Part shown: piece by piece, positions 1-7,236 of the stretch
Numbering within the stretch: the stretch's first letter is position 1
How the letters are laid out: every line of letters starts with the position of its first letter
Origin: Rubripirellula reticaptiva
Lineage (GTDB): Bacteria > Planctomycetota > Planctomycetia > Pirellulales > Pirellulaceae
Direction: 5' to 3'
DNA length: 64,000 bases
Assembly: GCF_007860175.1 (NCBI RefSeq)
Contig: NZ_SJPX01000005.1
Coordinates: forward strand, 310,001-374,000
Position numbers and translations under genes: made by a program
Notes under the pieces: model-generated
The model's database searches: none
What the model saw: the letters and a program-made list of their open reading frames with translations, nothing else
Told to the model about the DNA's origin: nothing

Positions 1-460
1 CGATCATCAGACCACGCAGACTAAATTGTACTGGCGCGAGCTTTTGTGAATTGCCGGAATGGGACGACGCATTTGAATTGAGTTTGGCGTCTCCTGGATC
101 AACAACCATTGCCCCATCAACGGCATCGTTCAGAAAGTCACGTTGCCAAACGGCAAACGCGCCGATGACGCATCCGACGACTGCTGCGCTCGCGATGTTC
201 AAACCCATCGCACGATAGTCAGCAAACATTCCGCCGTACGTGTTGCCGGCTTCCCAAACTTGCCAAGGAAATCCGATTGCTGAGTTCAAGGTTGCGGGTC
301 GCCCGACCAATCCGGACCAATCGGAAGAACGGAAAAAGTAGGACAGAGCGTTCACCGCCGCCATCAACAACATGCCAATGGCCAAACCTCGCATGAACCA
401 CCGGCCAGCCGAAGCTCGCACATCGGCGAGAACGGATTCGTTCTTGGATTCGAATACCAT
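1..460 (-). CDS. Membrane protein, 3' end cut off by window edge
   Basis: Reading frame open from an ATG at 460-458 to the left edge (153 codons visible, no stop). The start is supported by a GGAGG seven bases upstream. The N-terminus (MVFESKNESVLADVR) is cytoplasmic-like, followed by a first hydrophobic segment (about residues 22-43) and, after a polar stretch, a second one (about 88-107, GLNIASAAVVGCVIGAFAV). The last visible part is polar. I do not recognise the family; it looks like a multi-pass or two-pass inner-membrane protein. It is divergent from the potassium channel at 744, with 283 bases between them that must hold both promoters. Confidence 0.7.
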   Translation of the reverse strand, partial: MVFESKNESVLADVRASAGRWFMRGLAIGMLLMAAVNALSYFFRSSDWSGLVGRPATLNSAIGFPWQVWEAGNTYGGMFADYRAMGLNIASAAVVGCVIGAFAVWQRDFLNDAVDGAMVVDPGDAKLNSNASSHSGNSQKLAPVQFSLRGLMI

Positions 461-743
461 CTGCGAACCTCCATCGATCGGAAACAAACGGCAAGTCGTG
501 AAATCGCTGCAATTAGTTTTACCCGTGCATGTTGCGGCACAGAGACAAACGGCCAAACAGTCGGCCAAAACCTATGAACTGATTCTAGCCGCCTGTACCG
601 GCGACGGCGAAACGATTGTGCAGCTCGTTCCTATCTTGTCGGTTGGCAAAACTTTACGCCGGACACTTTTGATGAATCCAGCCGCCGCTACCGCTGGTGG
701 CGGGTAGAGTTTTTCGTATTTCATCCATCCTTTTGCCAGTTAC

Positions 744-1757
744 ATGGGCGGTGCATGCACCATGACGCGAAAACACGGACTGGACAATCCGCACACTGGC
801 AAAATGCCTCGGACATTCGAACACCGTTCTCGACGAACGTTGCGAAACGGTTTCACCTTCTTTGGTGGCACCTTTCTGCTTTCGACCGCCGGGTACGTCA
901 TCGCAGGATGGTCATGGGTTGATGCAATTTACATGGTCACGATCACATTCTTCGGCGTCGGGTATGGCGAAGTCCATTCGATCAACACCGTGTGGATGAA
1001 GTGGTTCACGATGGGCGTGATCTGCGCGGGATGCTCTTCGCTGATCTATGTGATCGGCGGCATCGTTCAAATGTTAACTGAAGGCGAAATCGAAGAAATC
1101 ATGGGCATTCGACAACGATCACGCGAAATTGACTCTCTGTGCGACCACACCATCGTCTGCGGCTACGGCCGAGTCGGTCAAATGCTGGCCGCTGAACTGC
1201 GAAACCAAGGACAGTCGTTGGTGATCTTGGACTGTGATCCCGACCGAGTCGACCGAGCAATTTCCGATGGTTTCCTGGCGATGGAAGGCAACGCGGTCGA
1301 AGATGAAACGCTTCACGAAGCAGGCATCTTTCGCGCCGCAACCCTGGCCACCGTTTTGCCCGATGATGCCGCCAACGTCTTCATCACTTTGACAGCTCGC
1401 GACCTGTGCGAAACCATTTGCATCATCGCTCGCGCCGAATGTCCGACGACCGAACGCAAACTGATTCGTGGTGGCGCGACTCACGTTGTCATGCCAGCCG
1501 CCATCGGTGCAATCCGCATCGCACAACTAGCCTGCAGTTCCGACCAGTCTCGCGAAAACCTTCCCGAAGATCGCTACCGCATGCTGGACTCGCAAGGCAA
1601 AAAGGAAGCCTGCAAAGTCATCCTACCGTCGGCGCCGCACCCGTCGGACGAAAATTCCGAATCGAAAATGCAAGCTGACATCGCCGAACTCGCAGACCTT
1701 GCATCCGGGCTGGCCCAATCCATGGACAAGGTCGCTCATGATCGGTCGATCAGCTAA
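744..1757 (+). CDS. Two-helix potassium channel with RCK (TrkA-N) domain
   Basis: Predicted ion channel of the MthK/Kch type: transmembrane helix 1 (about residues 36-56), a pore helix and selectivity filter (VTITFFGVGYGEV, about 64-76), helix 2 (about 84-107), then a cytoplasmic Rossmann RCK domain starting at VCGYGRVGQ (about 133-141), with an acidic residue ending strand 2 (VILDCD), as in NAD-binding TrkA-N domains. The filter reads G-V-G-Y-G-E where canonical channels have T-V-G-Y-G-D. Start could also be the second Met at 762. Substrate K+ is inferred from the GYG filter; gating ligand is unknown. Confidence 0.85.
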   Translation: MGGACTMTRKHGLDNPHTGKMPRTFEHRSRRTLRNGFTFFGGTFLLSTAGYVIAGWSWVDAIYMVTITFFGVGYGEVHSINTVWMKWFTMGVICAGCSSLIYVIGGIVQMLTEGEIEEIMGIRQRSREIDSLCDHTIVCGYGRVGQMLAAELRNQGQSLVILDCDPDRVDRAISDGFLAMEGNAVEDETLHEAGIFRAATLATVLPDDAANVFITLTARDLCETICIIARAECPTTERKLIRGGATHVVMPAAIGAIRIAQLACSSDQSRENLPEDRYRMLDSQGKKEACKVILPSAPHPSDENSESKMQADIAELADLASGLAQSMDKVAHDRSIS

Positions 1758-1781
1758 TCCAACCCTGTCGAGACTGCGAAT

Positions 1782-1804
1782 GTAGGGTCTTTGAAAGAAC
1801 CTAC
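1782..1804 (+). terminator. Weak hairpin after the potassium channel gene
   Basis: Imperfect inverted repeat (GTAGGGTCTTT then AAAGAACCTAC, one mismatch) 25 bases after the channel stop codon, without a clear T-run. It may end the channel transcript; weak evidence only. Confidence 0.3.
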
Positions 1805-1931
1805 CCCAAAGAGTATTTTGCTTGGCATTCACGCGATCCCGGGCGGCACGGCCTGAAATGTCGAAATCGACACAATTCCGAAGGGATCGATGCATTTCAA
1901 CGAACGTCTCGCAATCGATTGCCCGATCACC

Positions 1932-2312
1932 ATGACTCGACTTTTCGCCGGAACGGCGTTTGATATCCCGCCGACTTGCGACCAATGTGGCAAATTGGAA
2001 TCCGATTGCATTTGCACGGCAGCCGAAAAAGCCGAAGCCGAACGGGCTCGCCAGCAAGCTGCCGACCGGCGCAGTCCCGAATCGCAAACCGCTGTTGTCA
2101 CAGTGCAGAAACGCAAAGGTGGTCGGCAAGCGACGGTGATCGAGGGACTGACCGCCAAGGCAAACGATTTGCCCGAACTGCTTGGAAAACTGCAAGCGGC
2201 CTGCGGCGCCGGTGGAACGGTCAAAGCAAAAGAAGACCTGATCGAGCTGCAGGGTGATCACGCAGCTACAATCCGCAAGTCGCTAACGAATCTGGGCTAC
2301 CGCGTCAAGTAG
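1932..2312 (+). CDS. yciH: SUI1/YciH-family translation factor-like protein
   Basis: About 126 residues. A Cys-rich N-terminus (CDQCGKLESDCIC, probable zinc knuckle), a charged Ala/Glu/Arg linker, then an eIF1/SUI1 domain (RKGGRQATVIEGL ... KLQAACGAGGTVK ... IELQGDH, ending in LTNLGYRVK), the typical YciH order. Bacterial YciH binds the small ribosomal subunit and affects start-codon fidelity; that role is taken from the family. I prefer the ATG at 1932 because family members start MTRLFAGT-like; an upstream in-frame ATG at 1890 would add 14 residues and has an AAGGGA upstream. Convergent with trmK. Confidence 0.85.
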   Translation: MTRLFAGTAFDIPPTCDQCGKLESDCICTAAEKAEAERARQQAADRRSPESQTAVVTVQKRKGGRQATVIEGLTAKANDLPELLGKLQAACGAGGTVKAKEDLIELQGDHAATIRKSLTNLGYRVK

Positions 2313-2364
2313 CAACCACACGATCCATCGGAGCGTCTGAGCCCCGGACATCGAGTGATTGAGT

Positions 2365-3033
2365 CTATGTGTTTACTCGCATCAAACGCTCGATCGCAGC
2401 CAAACGTTGTTCAGGTTCTTCGCCCAATCGATCAAGCTTTCGCAAGTACGTTGCTTCGTCCTTCAATCGATCGACAAAGTCCGACTGCCACCGGCGGATC
2501 AGGTGCGGCCCAAACAAAATCGCGGCCTCAAAATCTAGACCATCGTATGCCACGTCGCGGGAACCGACGGTATCCGATGAACGGCGGCTAAAACGCAAGA
2601 TTGGATAAGCCCAGTGCCCGATCGCGACTTGTTCATCAACCAAATCAAACCGGCATCGCAATCCCCAGCGGCGCAGCAGTTCTGGGCGGCGATTGGGTTG
2701 CAACAGGACAACCTCTGGAACACGATCTGGATGCGCGTCCAAGATCGATGTCATCAACTCGCCGCCCATCCCACAAATGCTAACGCTGTCAGCTTCACCC
2801 GCCGCTAAACCTGCAAAACCATCGGCAAACCGAACGTCCGCATCGTAGCCGGCAAGTGTTGCTTTCGAATTCCGAAATGGCTGTGGTTTATTCTCGATCG
2901 CAATGCCGCGTTCAATGCGTCCAGATGCTAATAACGCTTTGAGCAGATGAGCATGGTCGGATCCGATATCAGCATGCACGCGACAACGAATCTGGGACGC
3001 AACTGCTTTCAAGCGATCGTCGAGGCGAGGCAC
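2365..3033 (-). CDS. trmK: tRNA (adenine-22-N1)-methyltransferase TrmK-like
   Basis: About 222 residues, the usual length for TrmK (COG2384). Visible motifs in order: RLDDRLKAVA, the SAM-binding loop ADIGSDHAHLLKALL, the RFADGFAGL segment, ICGMGGELM, and LQPNRRPELLRRWG, which is the catalytic-region signature of the family. The enzyme methylates N1 of A22 in tRNA. No ATG fits the start: the only upstream Met lies inside the preceding gene, so I chose the GTG at 3033, just before PRLDDR. It is the last gene of the minus-strand envelope operon, 100 bases after the DUF1207 gene, and could be transcribed separately. Confidence 0.85.
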   Translation of the reverse strand: MPRLDDRLKAVASQIRCRVHADIGSDHAHLLKALLASGRIERGIAIENKPQPFRNSKATLAGYDADVRFADGFAGLAAGEADSVSICGMGGELMTSILDAHPDRVPEVVLLQPNRRPELLRRWGLRCRFDLVDEQVAIGHWAYPILRFSRRSSDTVGSRDVAYDGLDFEAAILFGPHLIRRWQSDFVDRLKDEATYLRKLDRLGEEPEQRLAAIERLMRVNT

Positions 3034-3133
3034 GGAAAACAGACCCGACAGAGGTAAAATCGGTGAAGGAATCCGGCATGAACGTCGTCCGGCCGATTCT
3101 TGGCCACCCACGGGCCGACCGCATGATAGACGA

Positions 3134-4156
3134 CTAATAGTCGAACCAAGTACCGATGCCGATGTAGTCTTCGCGGTTTTCGAAAAATTGCGATTGGCTG
3201 GTCGGGCCGCTGCCATACTGCAGACCGAATCGCCAACGCCGTCCCGACTCGGGGCCTTCGAATCCCCATCCTAATTGCAAGGTCGGGGCAATTTCAAAAT
3301 CGACGCTTTCGCGAATGTTTAAGTTGATCGCCGCAAACGGAGCACCCGATCGTAGAGTTTTCGCCTCAGGCGTTAGCTCGGCTCCCAATTGGAATTGCAT
3401 TGGTGCGGCGCCACCGTCATAGCTGAACGCCCACGCCACCTCGCCATACAACCGCGAGGTATTGGTGGGCAGGTAGCCAATGCCCCAAACCAAAGACTCG
3501 GTGACGTAGTTAACGCGTTTGAAGGTTGGATTTCGCTCGATGAATTCGTCTCCCACATGCGAGCTGATATGGAAGTACCCGAACTTCATTCGCCAAGCAC
3601 CTTCGGCAGCCGTGATCTCGGTTCCGAATCGATAGTCCATCGACTCGACATCTTCCGACTCGCGAACATTCAGCCGCGTGATCACCGCGCCTTCCAAATC
3701 CCACTGCCATCCACGCGCATCACGTTGACCGACGGTACCGTAGCGCACCAGTCCGACGCGACCGCCCACCGTTGCATCCCAATAGATGTTGTCGTCGTTA
3801 TCTAAAAAAATGACCGTTGAGATCCGCGGCTCTTGCGGACCAGCAAGGTAAGAGTGCCAGAGCAATCCGTCGGGCAGATACCGCCAATCTCGTGCGTCGG
3901 GATTCGACGAATAAGCAGATCCCGTCGCGCACTGGCAAACGTGTTCGCACTGAGCCGAGACTTGTTCTAGCACGGTCTCTGCATCATGGAACAAAAGCGG
4001 ATCATCAATGTCAACTTGCAGCGACGCATGGGCAACGTCTCCCAACAATTCATCAGCAAGAACCGACGTTCCAGCGGCAACCGACAGCACAGCGGTCAGA
4101 ACGCCACACATCAATCGCTTGCCAAAAACAGAAACAAATCTCGGCACCGCGTCCAC
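3134..4156 (-). CDS. DUF1207-like exported protein
   Basis: 340 residues from a GTG at 4156, placed one base after the stop of the upstream glycosyltransferase; an ATG at 4111 is the alternative. An N-terminal signal peptide is visible (RLMCGVLTAVLSVAAGTSVLA, cleavage before DE). The body has the LPDGLLWHSYLAGPQEPR segment that I associate with DUF1207, followed by alternating aromatic/polar strands (for example MKFGYFHISSHVGDEF, RRWRFGLQYGSG) and a C-terminal aromatic residue, consistent with an outer-membrane beta-barrel. The position at the end of an LPS-type operon fits an outer-membrane location. Biochemical function unknown. Confidence 0.75.
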   Translation of the reverse strand: MDAVPRFVSVFGKRLMCGVLTAVLSVAAGTSVLADELLGDVAHASLQVDIDDPLLFHDAETVLEQVSAQCEHVCQCATGSAYSSNPDARDWRYLPDGLLWHSYLAGPQEPRISTVIFLDNDDNIYWDATVGGRVGLVRYGTVGQRDARGWQWDLEGAVITRLNVRESEDVESMDYRFGTEITAAEGAWRMKFGYFHISSHVGDEFIERNPTFKRVNYVTESLVWGIGYLPTNTSRLYGEVAWAFSYDGGAAPMQFQLGAELTPEAKTLRSGAPFAAINLNIRESVDFEIAPTLQLGWGFEGPESGRRWRFGLQYGSGPTSQSQFFENREDYIGIGTWFDY

Positions 4157-4157
4157 C

Positions 4158-5906
4158 CTAATGAAGCTCTCGTTTTTTGACGACAGCCTGAGCTGTGCCG
4201 TTCGGCTTGATCCGCCGAGCAACGTAGACTTCGTCATTGTCACTGGCGGCGACCAACTTATAGGCAGATGAAAGAGTATCGCGCGCGAACTGTCGGTCTG
4301 CTTGACCGACCACCACGACAAGCTCCTGATGATTCAAAATCGTGCGATCCAGACCGCCTGTCCGCGCTGTTTGCAGGTGTACATGCGTTTGGATCGGCAA
4401 TTCGACTTTAGCGCCATGAGATTTTTCATCGAAGAAAACGACCAACGCATTCGGATTATCCGCTGTCAGCTTGGCGACTTTCCCGAGAACCGATCGTTCC
4501 GCTGCCACGGTTGGCACGAAACGGGCGGTCGTGAAACTAATCACTCCGGCGGCAAACGCGGCAGTAAATGCCCAGGCAGATGCCGAGAACGCTTTGTCGG
4601 TGTTCCAGTACCGCAGCACAACGGCAAGCACCGCCGCCCCGCCGATTCCTGCGGCAATCGTGACTGCCGAAACCGTTCCGCCAAACCAAACATCCAGCGA
4701 CATCACCAAGATTAACGTGAACAGCAGGATCAGCGAAGCGCGTTGGGGGAACGGCTTCAAGTAGGCGGAGATCCCGTTTTCGCGTTCGGGGCGAAGCACC
4801 GTTTGATCCAACATGCCACCGATCATCAAGCAAAGCAACGGAAGGGCCGGCAGGATATAGGTAGGCAATTTGCAGCTAGCAAGCGAAAAGAACAATAGAA
4901 TCCATCCTGCCGCCAAGAACAGAAACCCCATGTCCTTGGACCGCAAACCACGCTTTGCATCGGAGCGACCGACCAGGAAAAATCCCAGTGATGGCAACAC
5001 CAACGAAGTCGGAAACATCGCAGCCAGCAACGACGGTGCATAGAACCAAAATGGTTCCTTGTGGTTCGATCCTTGTGTGAATCGTTTTAGATTGTGTTCA
5101 AGGAAGAAGTAGTCACCAAAGGCGGGGTTCGACTTCCAAACGGCGATGTACCAAGGAATGCAAACGATGGCGATCGGCGCGCCAAAAGCAGCCCAATGTA
5201 GGAACTTTGGTCGTGTCGAATCTTGTCGTAGCCATGCGCTAACTACGACCGGAGGCCCGCACAGCAACAGCGCAACTGGGCCCTTGGTCAGCACACCCAG
5301 CGCACACGCGATGCCTGCAAACATCCACCATCCCCAATGATGGGATTCCTGGCGAACGGCGATGTAGGCCGACAACAGCGTTGTGACCACAAAGAACGAA
5401 AGAAGCGAATCAAGAATCAAGAATCGACCGGCGAAAACAAATCCACCACAAAGCAGCAAAGCGACTGAACCCAAAAATGCCGGTCGTGCTGCCAGGATTC
5501 TTTTCCCCAGAAGAAAGCTAACCAGAATCGTCGCCAGCGACGCCAAAACTGCCGGCAAACGCGCCGCCATTTCGGTGTTGCCAAAGCACTTGAAACTTAA
5601 CGCCGTCAACCAGTACATCAGCGGCGGCTTGTCCAGGTAGGGCTGGCCGGACAACGTCGGTGTGATCCAGTTCTGCGAATCGTTCATCTCGATCGCAATC
5701 TGTGCGTACCGAGTTTCGTCCGGTTCAATCAACGGGTACGACAACGAGGGCATCAGAATCGCAGCGCTCGCCGCAACCAATACCCACATCGCGATCGTCT
5801 CTTGACGCTTTGTCCATGGTTTGGACTGAATTTTAGATTCAGCGGCGATCGGAAACAGCGTCTCGTTCCACCAACATCGAATCTTTGTCTTTACAGGAGT
5901 CAGCAT
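4158..5906 (-). CDS. GT83 (ArnT-like) lipid-linked sugar transferase
   Basis: 582 residues with about 11 membrane segments. The family hallmarks are near the N-terminus: EPDETRYAQIAIEM (acidic catalytic motif of the first periplasmic loop) and YLDKPPLMYW, followed by AARLPAVLASLA and, later, the GVLTKGPVALLL segment. ArnT-like enzymes transfer a sugar from a polyprenyl-phosphate carrier to lipid A or to proteins in the periplasm; donor and acceptor here are unknown. ATG start at 5906, six bases behind the LptF/G stop, and its own stop is one base from the next gene, so it is in the middle of an operon. Paralogous to the C-terminal half of the gene at 7237-9738. Confidence 0.9.
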   Translation of the reverse strand: MLTPVKTKIRCWWNETLFPIAAESKIQSKPWTKRQETIAMWVLVAASAAILMPSLSYPLIEPDETRYAQIAIEMNDSQNWITPTLSGQPYLDKPPLMYWLTALSFKCFGNTEMAARLPAVLASLATILVSFLLGKRILAARPAFLGSVALLLCGGFVFAGRFLILDSLLSFFVVTTLLSAYIAVRQESHHWGWWMFAGIACALGVLTKGPVALLLCGPPVVVSAWLRQDSTRPKFLHWAAFGAPIAIVCIPWYIAVWKSNPAFGDYFFLEHNLKRFTQGSNHKEPFWFYAPSLLAAMFPTSLVLPSLGFFLVGRSDAKRGLRSKDMGFLFLAAGWILLFFSLASCKLPTYILPALPLLCLMIGGMLDQTVLRPERENGISAYLKPFPQRASLILLFTLILVMSLDVWFGGTVSAVTIAAGIGGAAVLAVVLRYWNTDKAFSASAWAFTAAFAAGVISFTTARFVPTVAAERSVLGKVAKLTADNPNALVVFFDEKSHGAKVELPIQTHVHLQTARTGGLDRTILNHQELVVVVGQADRQFARDTLSSAYKLVAASDNDEVYVARRIKPNGTAQAVVKKRELH

Positions 5907-5912
5907 TTAGAT

Positions 5913-7103
5913 CTAGGCCGGAAAATAAACAGTTCTTCGAATCAACAGGACTCCGATTGCGACCGACAGACCGTTCGCAATCCAGACGCCTATGGAAAGA
6001 ATTTTCCCTTCCTTTGCCATATCCAAACACAGGGCAAAGATCGGGTAGTAAACCAACAGAGTGGGGAGGAACACGATGCCAAACGTGGTCATCGTGTCCG
6101 CCGTTTTCATTCGAATCGCTAGGGGAATCCCAAGCAGCGCCATCGCCAGACAGGTGAACCCGCTGGACCACCGACGATGGACTTCGGTATCAATCCGTCG
6201 CAGACGTTTGTGGCTTCTCGCAACCGCGTCCAGGCGGGCCTGTGCGGCGGAGTCGCATATGGTGTCGCATCGAGAGCCCAGGACGCTGAAACCGACCCGC
6301 ACCGCGACTTCACTTTCGCGTTGGTGAATGTCCAATTTTTGTTTGACCGTTGCCGATGCAAAGTCCGACATCGGCATGTGCGATGGGTTTGCCGTCAGCA
6401 CGTCGTAGGCTGGCCGGTTGGACAGCGGAATCGTGTGTACAAGCGTGTCGGGAAAATGGAAGGAAGCCTTCCCACCGACACTCGCCGATCCATCCGTCAC
6501 GCTTAATGTCAACGCTTCGGCGTCGTCATCGTAAGACAACGTGGCGCTGCGAGCATTGATCGAGACCGATTCATTGTTGGCGCGGCGCAGGTTGATCACG
6601 GGATCAACCAACGTCTTGCCCTGGACGTCGCGAACGTTCAGCGACATTGATCCGTGTTGAAAGCTTCGGTCGCGTTGAAGAACACCATAAGCGACTCGTT
6701 CGACCGACGACATCACGACCTTTTGAATGCCGTGAAAGCCCCAAGTGAACGCTGTGTTGATCAATCCAACCGTCGCCAAACTCAGCACGGTGGTGATCAC
6801 AATCGCAGGCAGCATTGCCGGAATCGGCGAAATGCCGACCGATTGCATCGCGGTAAACTCGTTATCGGCCGACATCCGGCCATACACGCAGCACACACTA
6901 AACAGAGCGGTGCCAGGCACCGCTACTGCCAACGCGTTAGGTGCTGCGTAGGGAATCAACTGCAATACGCCCGCGACCCCTAAACCTTGCTCGAGTGCTT
7001 CACGGGCTACCCCGATGAACATGACCAAGACCGTCAGCGCAACCAGCGCGACAGAGAACATCTTCAGGATATCCATCCCGATTCGTATTTGGATCGTGGT
7101 CAC
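5913..7103 (-). CDS. LptF/LptG (YjgP/YjgQ) family permease
   Basis: 396 residues starting at GTG 7103 with AGGTGA upstream. Layout fits LptF/LptG: two N-terminal membrane helices around FSVALVALTVLVMF and ALAVAVPGTALFSV, a third near AMLPAIVITTVLSLATV, a periplasmic beta-jellyroll portion (about residues 130-290), then three C-terminal helices (TCLAMALLGIPLAIR ... IVFLPTLLVYYPIFAL). The conserved GRMSADNEFTAM segment corresponds to the coupling region facing the LptB ATPase. In the Lpt machine two such permeases extract lipopolysaccharide from the inner membrane; only one is encoded here, so the partner and LptB must lie elsewhere. Operon with two glycosyltransferases. Confidence 0.85.
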   Translation of the reverse strand: MTTIQIRIGMDILKMFSVALVALTVLVMFIGVAREALEQGLGVAGVLQLIPYAAPNALAVAVPGTALFSVCCVYGRMSADNEFTAMQSVGISPIPAMLPAIVITTVLSLATVGLINTAFTWGFHGIQKVVMSSVERVAYGVLQRDRSFQHGSMSLNVRDVQGKTLVDPVINLRRANNESVSINARSATLSYDDDAEALTLSVTDGSASVGGKASFHFPDTLVHTIPLSNRPAYDVLTANPSHMPMSDFASATVKQKLDIHQRESEVAVRVGFSVLGSRCDTICDSAAQARLDAVARSHKRLRRIDTEVHRRWSSGFTCLAMALLGIPLAIRMKTADTMTTFGIVFLPTLLVYYPIFALCLDMAKEGKILSIGVWIANGLSVAIGVLLIRRTVYFPA

Positions 7104-7236
7104 TTTTGCGTCACCTGTACTTCGGAGCTCGAATCAACAGGTTTGGTACCAAAGTCGTTTGCGTCAGGGCCACCCCACCCTGGCAGGCAGCAACCGAGGA
7201 AGTGCTCGATCAGCCTGTCTGACAAACGTGAAAGCG

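Noticed and set aside
372-707. 111-residue plus-strand frame
   Set aside because: Overlaps the first gene on the opposite strand, which has a ribosome site and membrane helices.
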